39,483 nucleotides of DNA from positions 1 to 39,483 of IMG/VR virus record IMGVR_UViG_3300047668_000765. One strand, written 5' to 3'. This document shows positions 39,218 through 39,483 of this stretch, in pieces (the first letter of the stretch is position 1; each line of letters starts with the position of its first letter). The translations under genes and the position numbers were made by a program. The notes below the pieces were generated by a model. It did no database searches. It was not told where the DNA came from and saw nothing but the letters and a program-made list of their open reading frames with translations. Source of the stretch: a virus.

Positions 39218-39225
39218 TATAAATA
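39218..39225 (+). promoter_or_regulatory. T4-type late promoter octamer
   Basis: TATAAATA 41 bases before the last (truncated) gene, in the gap after the SAM methyltransferase. Confidence 0.68.
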
Positions 39226-39258
39226 TAGTTAACTCAGAAAAATGGAGTAATCTTACAA

Positions 39259-39483
39259 ATGGATGATTTTTTAGATCAAGAAGGTGTAGATAAGATTTCT
39301 CAATTATGGGATAAATTTCATAAAGTAGTCGCGGATTTAAATGACGAAGAATTCACTCATCTTGAAATTGCAGGACTAATGCAAGCATATGCTTTAAAAC
39401 TTTATAGAATGAAGTTAACTGACGATGAGTATCGGGGAATGTTAAACTATATATTCTTACAGCATAATCGTATCATGGAAGAT
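39259..39483 (+). CDS. Hypothetical protein, 3' end outside window
   Basis: An open frame of 75 codons running off the right edge: MDDFLDQEGVDKISQLWDKF, then HLEIAGLMQAYALKLYRMKL and EYRGMLNYIFLQ. Helical, soluble. It has a GGAG-type RBS and a late promoter upstream, so it is a real gene, possibly structural or late-acting. Family not recognised. Confidence 0.65.
   Translation, partial: MDDFLDQEGVDKISQLWDKFHKVVADLNDEEFTHLEIAGLMQAYALKLYRMKLTDDEYRGMLNYIFLQHNRIMED

Noticed and set aside
1-39483. tRNA genes, CRISPR arrays, insertion sequences, integrase or attachment sites
   Set aside because: None seen; intergenic gaps are too short for most and show no cloverleaf or direct-repeat structure.
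39218-39483. Last partial gene as gp33 or gp61
   Set aside because: The visible residues show neither the gp33 pattern nor primase motifs; left as hypothetical.

Overview
The window is a 39.5 kb piece of an AT-rich genome of a T4-like tailed phage (contractile-tail myovirus), most like the marine T4-like phages that infect cyanobacteria, SAR11 and similar aquatic bacteria. This rests on recognisable T4 core proteins in near-canonical order: gp67-like, gp21, gp22, gp23, UvsY, UvsW, gp55, gp47, gp46, gp45, gp44, gp62, RegA, gp43, UvsX and gp41. All genes but one are on the + strand, packed with 1-8 base overlaps (often ATGA). The host cannot be named from the sequence. I saw no tRNA, CRISPR array, insertion sequence or integrase, and no gene-free stretch longer than about 140 bases.

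Layout. 1-3523: end of a tail fibre with an S74-type chaperone tail, then a glycine-rich adhesin-like protein. 3583-7210: head module (core protein, protease, scaffold, major capsid protein). 7299-7637: the only minus-strand gene. 7740-10654: tail-tube-like protein, UvsY, UvsW and an Sm-like protein. 10787-17566: late sigma factor gp55, gp47/gp46 nuclease, clamp, clamp loader with a DexA-like exonuclease between its two subunits, and RegA. 17568-19054: a SpoT-like HD hydrolase, an HNH-like protein and a conserved phage protein whose N-termini look like capsid-targeting peptides. 19090-22054: compact dihydroorotate dehydrogenase-like protein, Hsp20, small proteins and a PD-(D/E)XK-like protein. 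22109-24610: DNA polymerase gp43. 24653-25935: nuclease plus adenine methyltransferase, resembling a restriction-modification pair. 26002-28809: small genes, MazG, an AEP-primase-like protein and a TAGT-type glycosyltransferase. 28878-35900: one tightly coupled run encoding class I fructose-bisphosphate aldolase, a cupin isomerase, PurM, an ATP-type PEP carboxykinase, a eukaryotic-type phosphomannomutase, a HxGH nucleotidyltransferase and two tandem paralogous DNA methyltransferases. 35952-39483: UvsX, a small protein, gp41 helicase, a SAM methyltransferase and a truncated last gene.

Regulation. T4-type late promoter octamers (TATAAATA) stand 32-49 bases before six genes, matching the encoded gp55 and gp45. 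Host-type promoters (TTGACA/TATAAT-like, 17-base spacer) precede gp55, gp45, gp43, mazG, uvsX and the minus-strand gene. Two of them, before mazG and uvsX, carry perfect 10-6-10 inverted repeats across the -10 box and look like operators.

Main ideas to follow. (1) A gluconeogenesis-to-activated-sugar module (PEPCK, aldolase, cupin isomerase, phosphomannomutase, nucleotidyltransferase) next to a DNA-glycosyltransferase-like gene. (2) A probable (p)ppGpp hydrolase bearing a capsid-targeting-like leader, so possibly delivered with the DNA. (3) A shared extreme C-terminal motif L-x-[DE]-F-[LF]-x in DNA polymerase, gp55 and all three DNA methyltransferases, suggesting that the methyltransferases dock on the sliding clamp.
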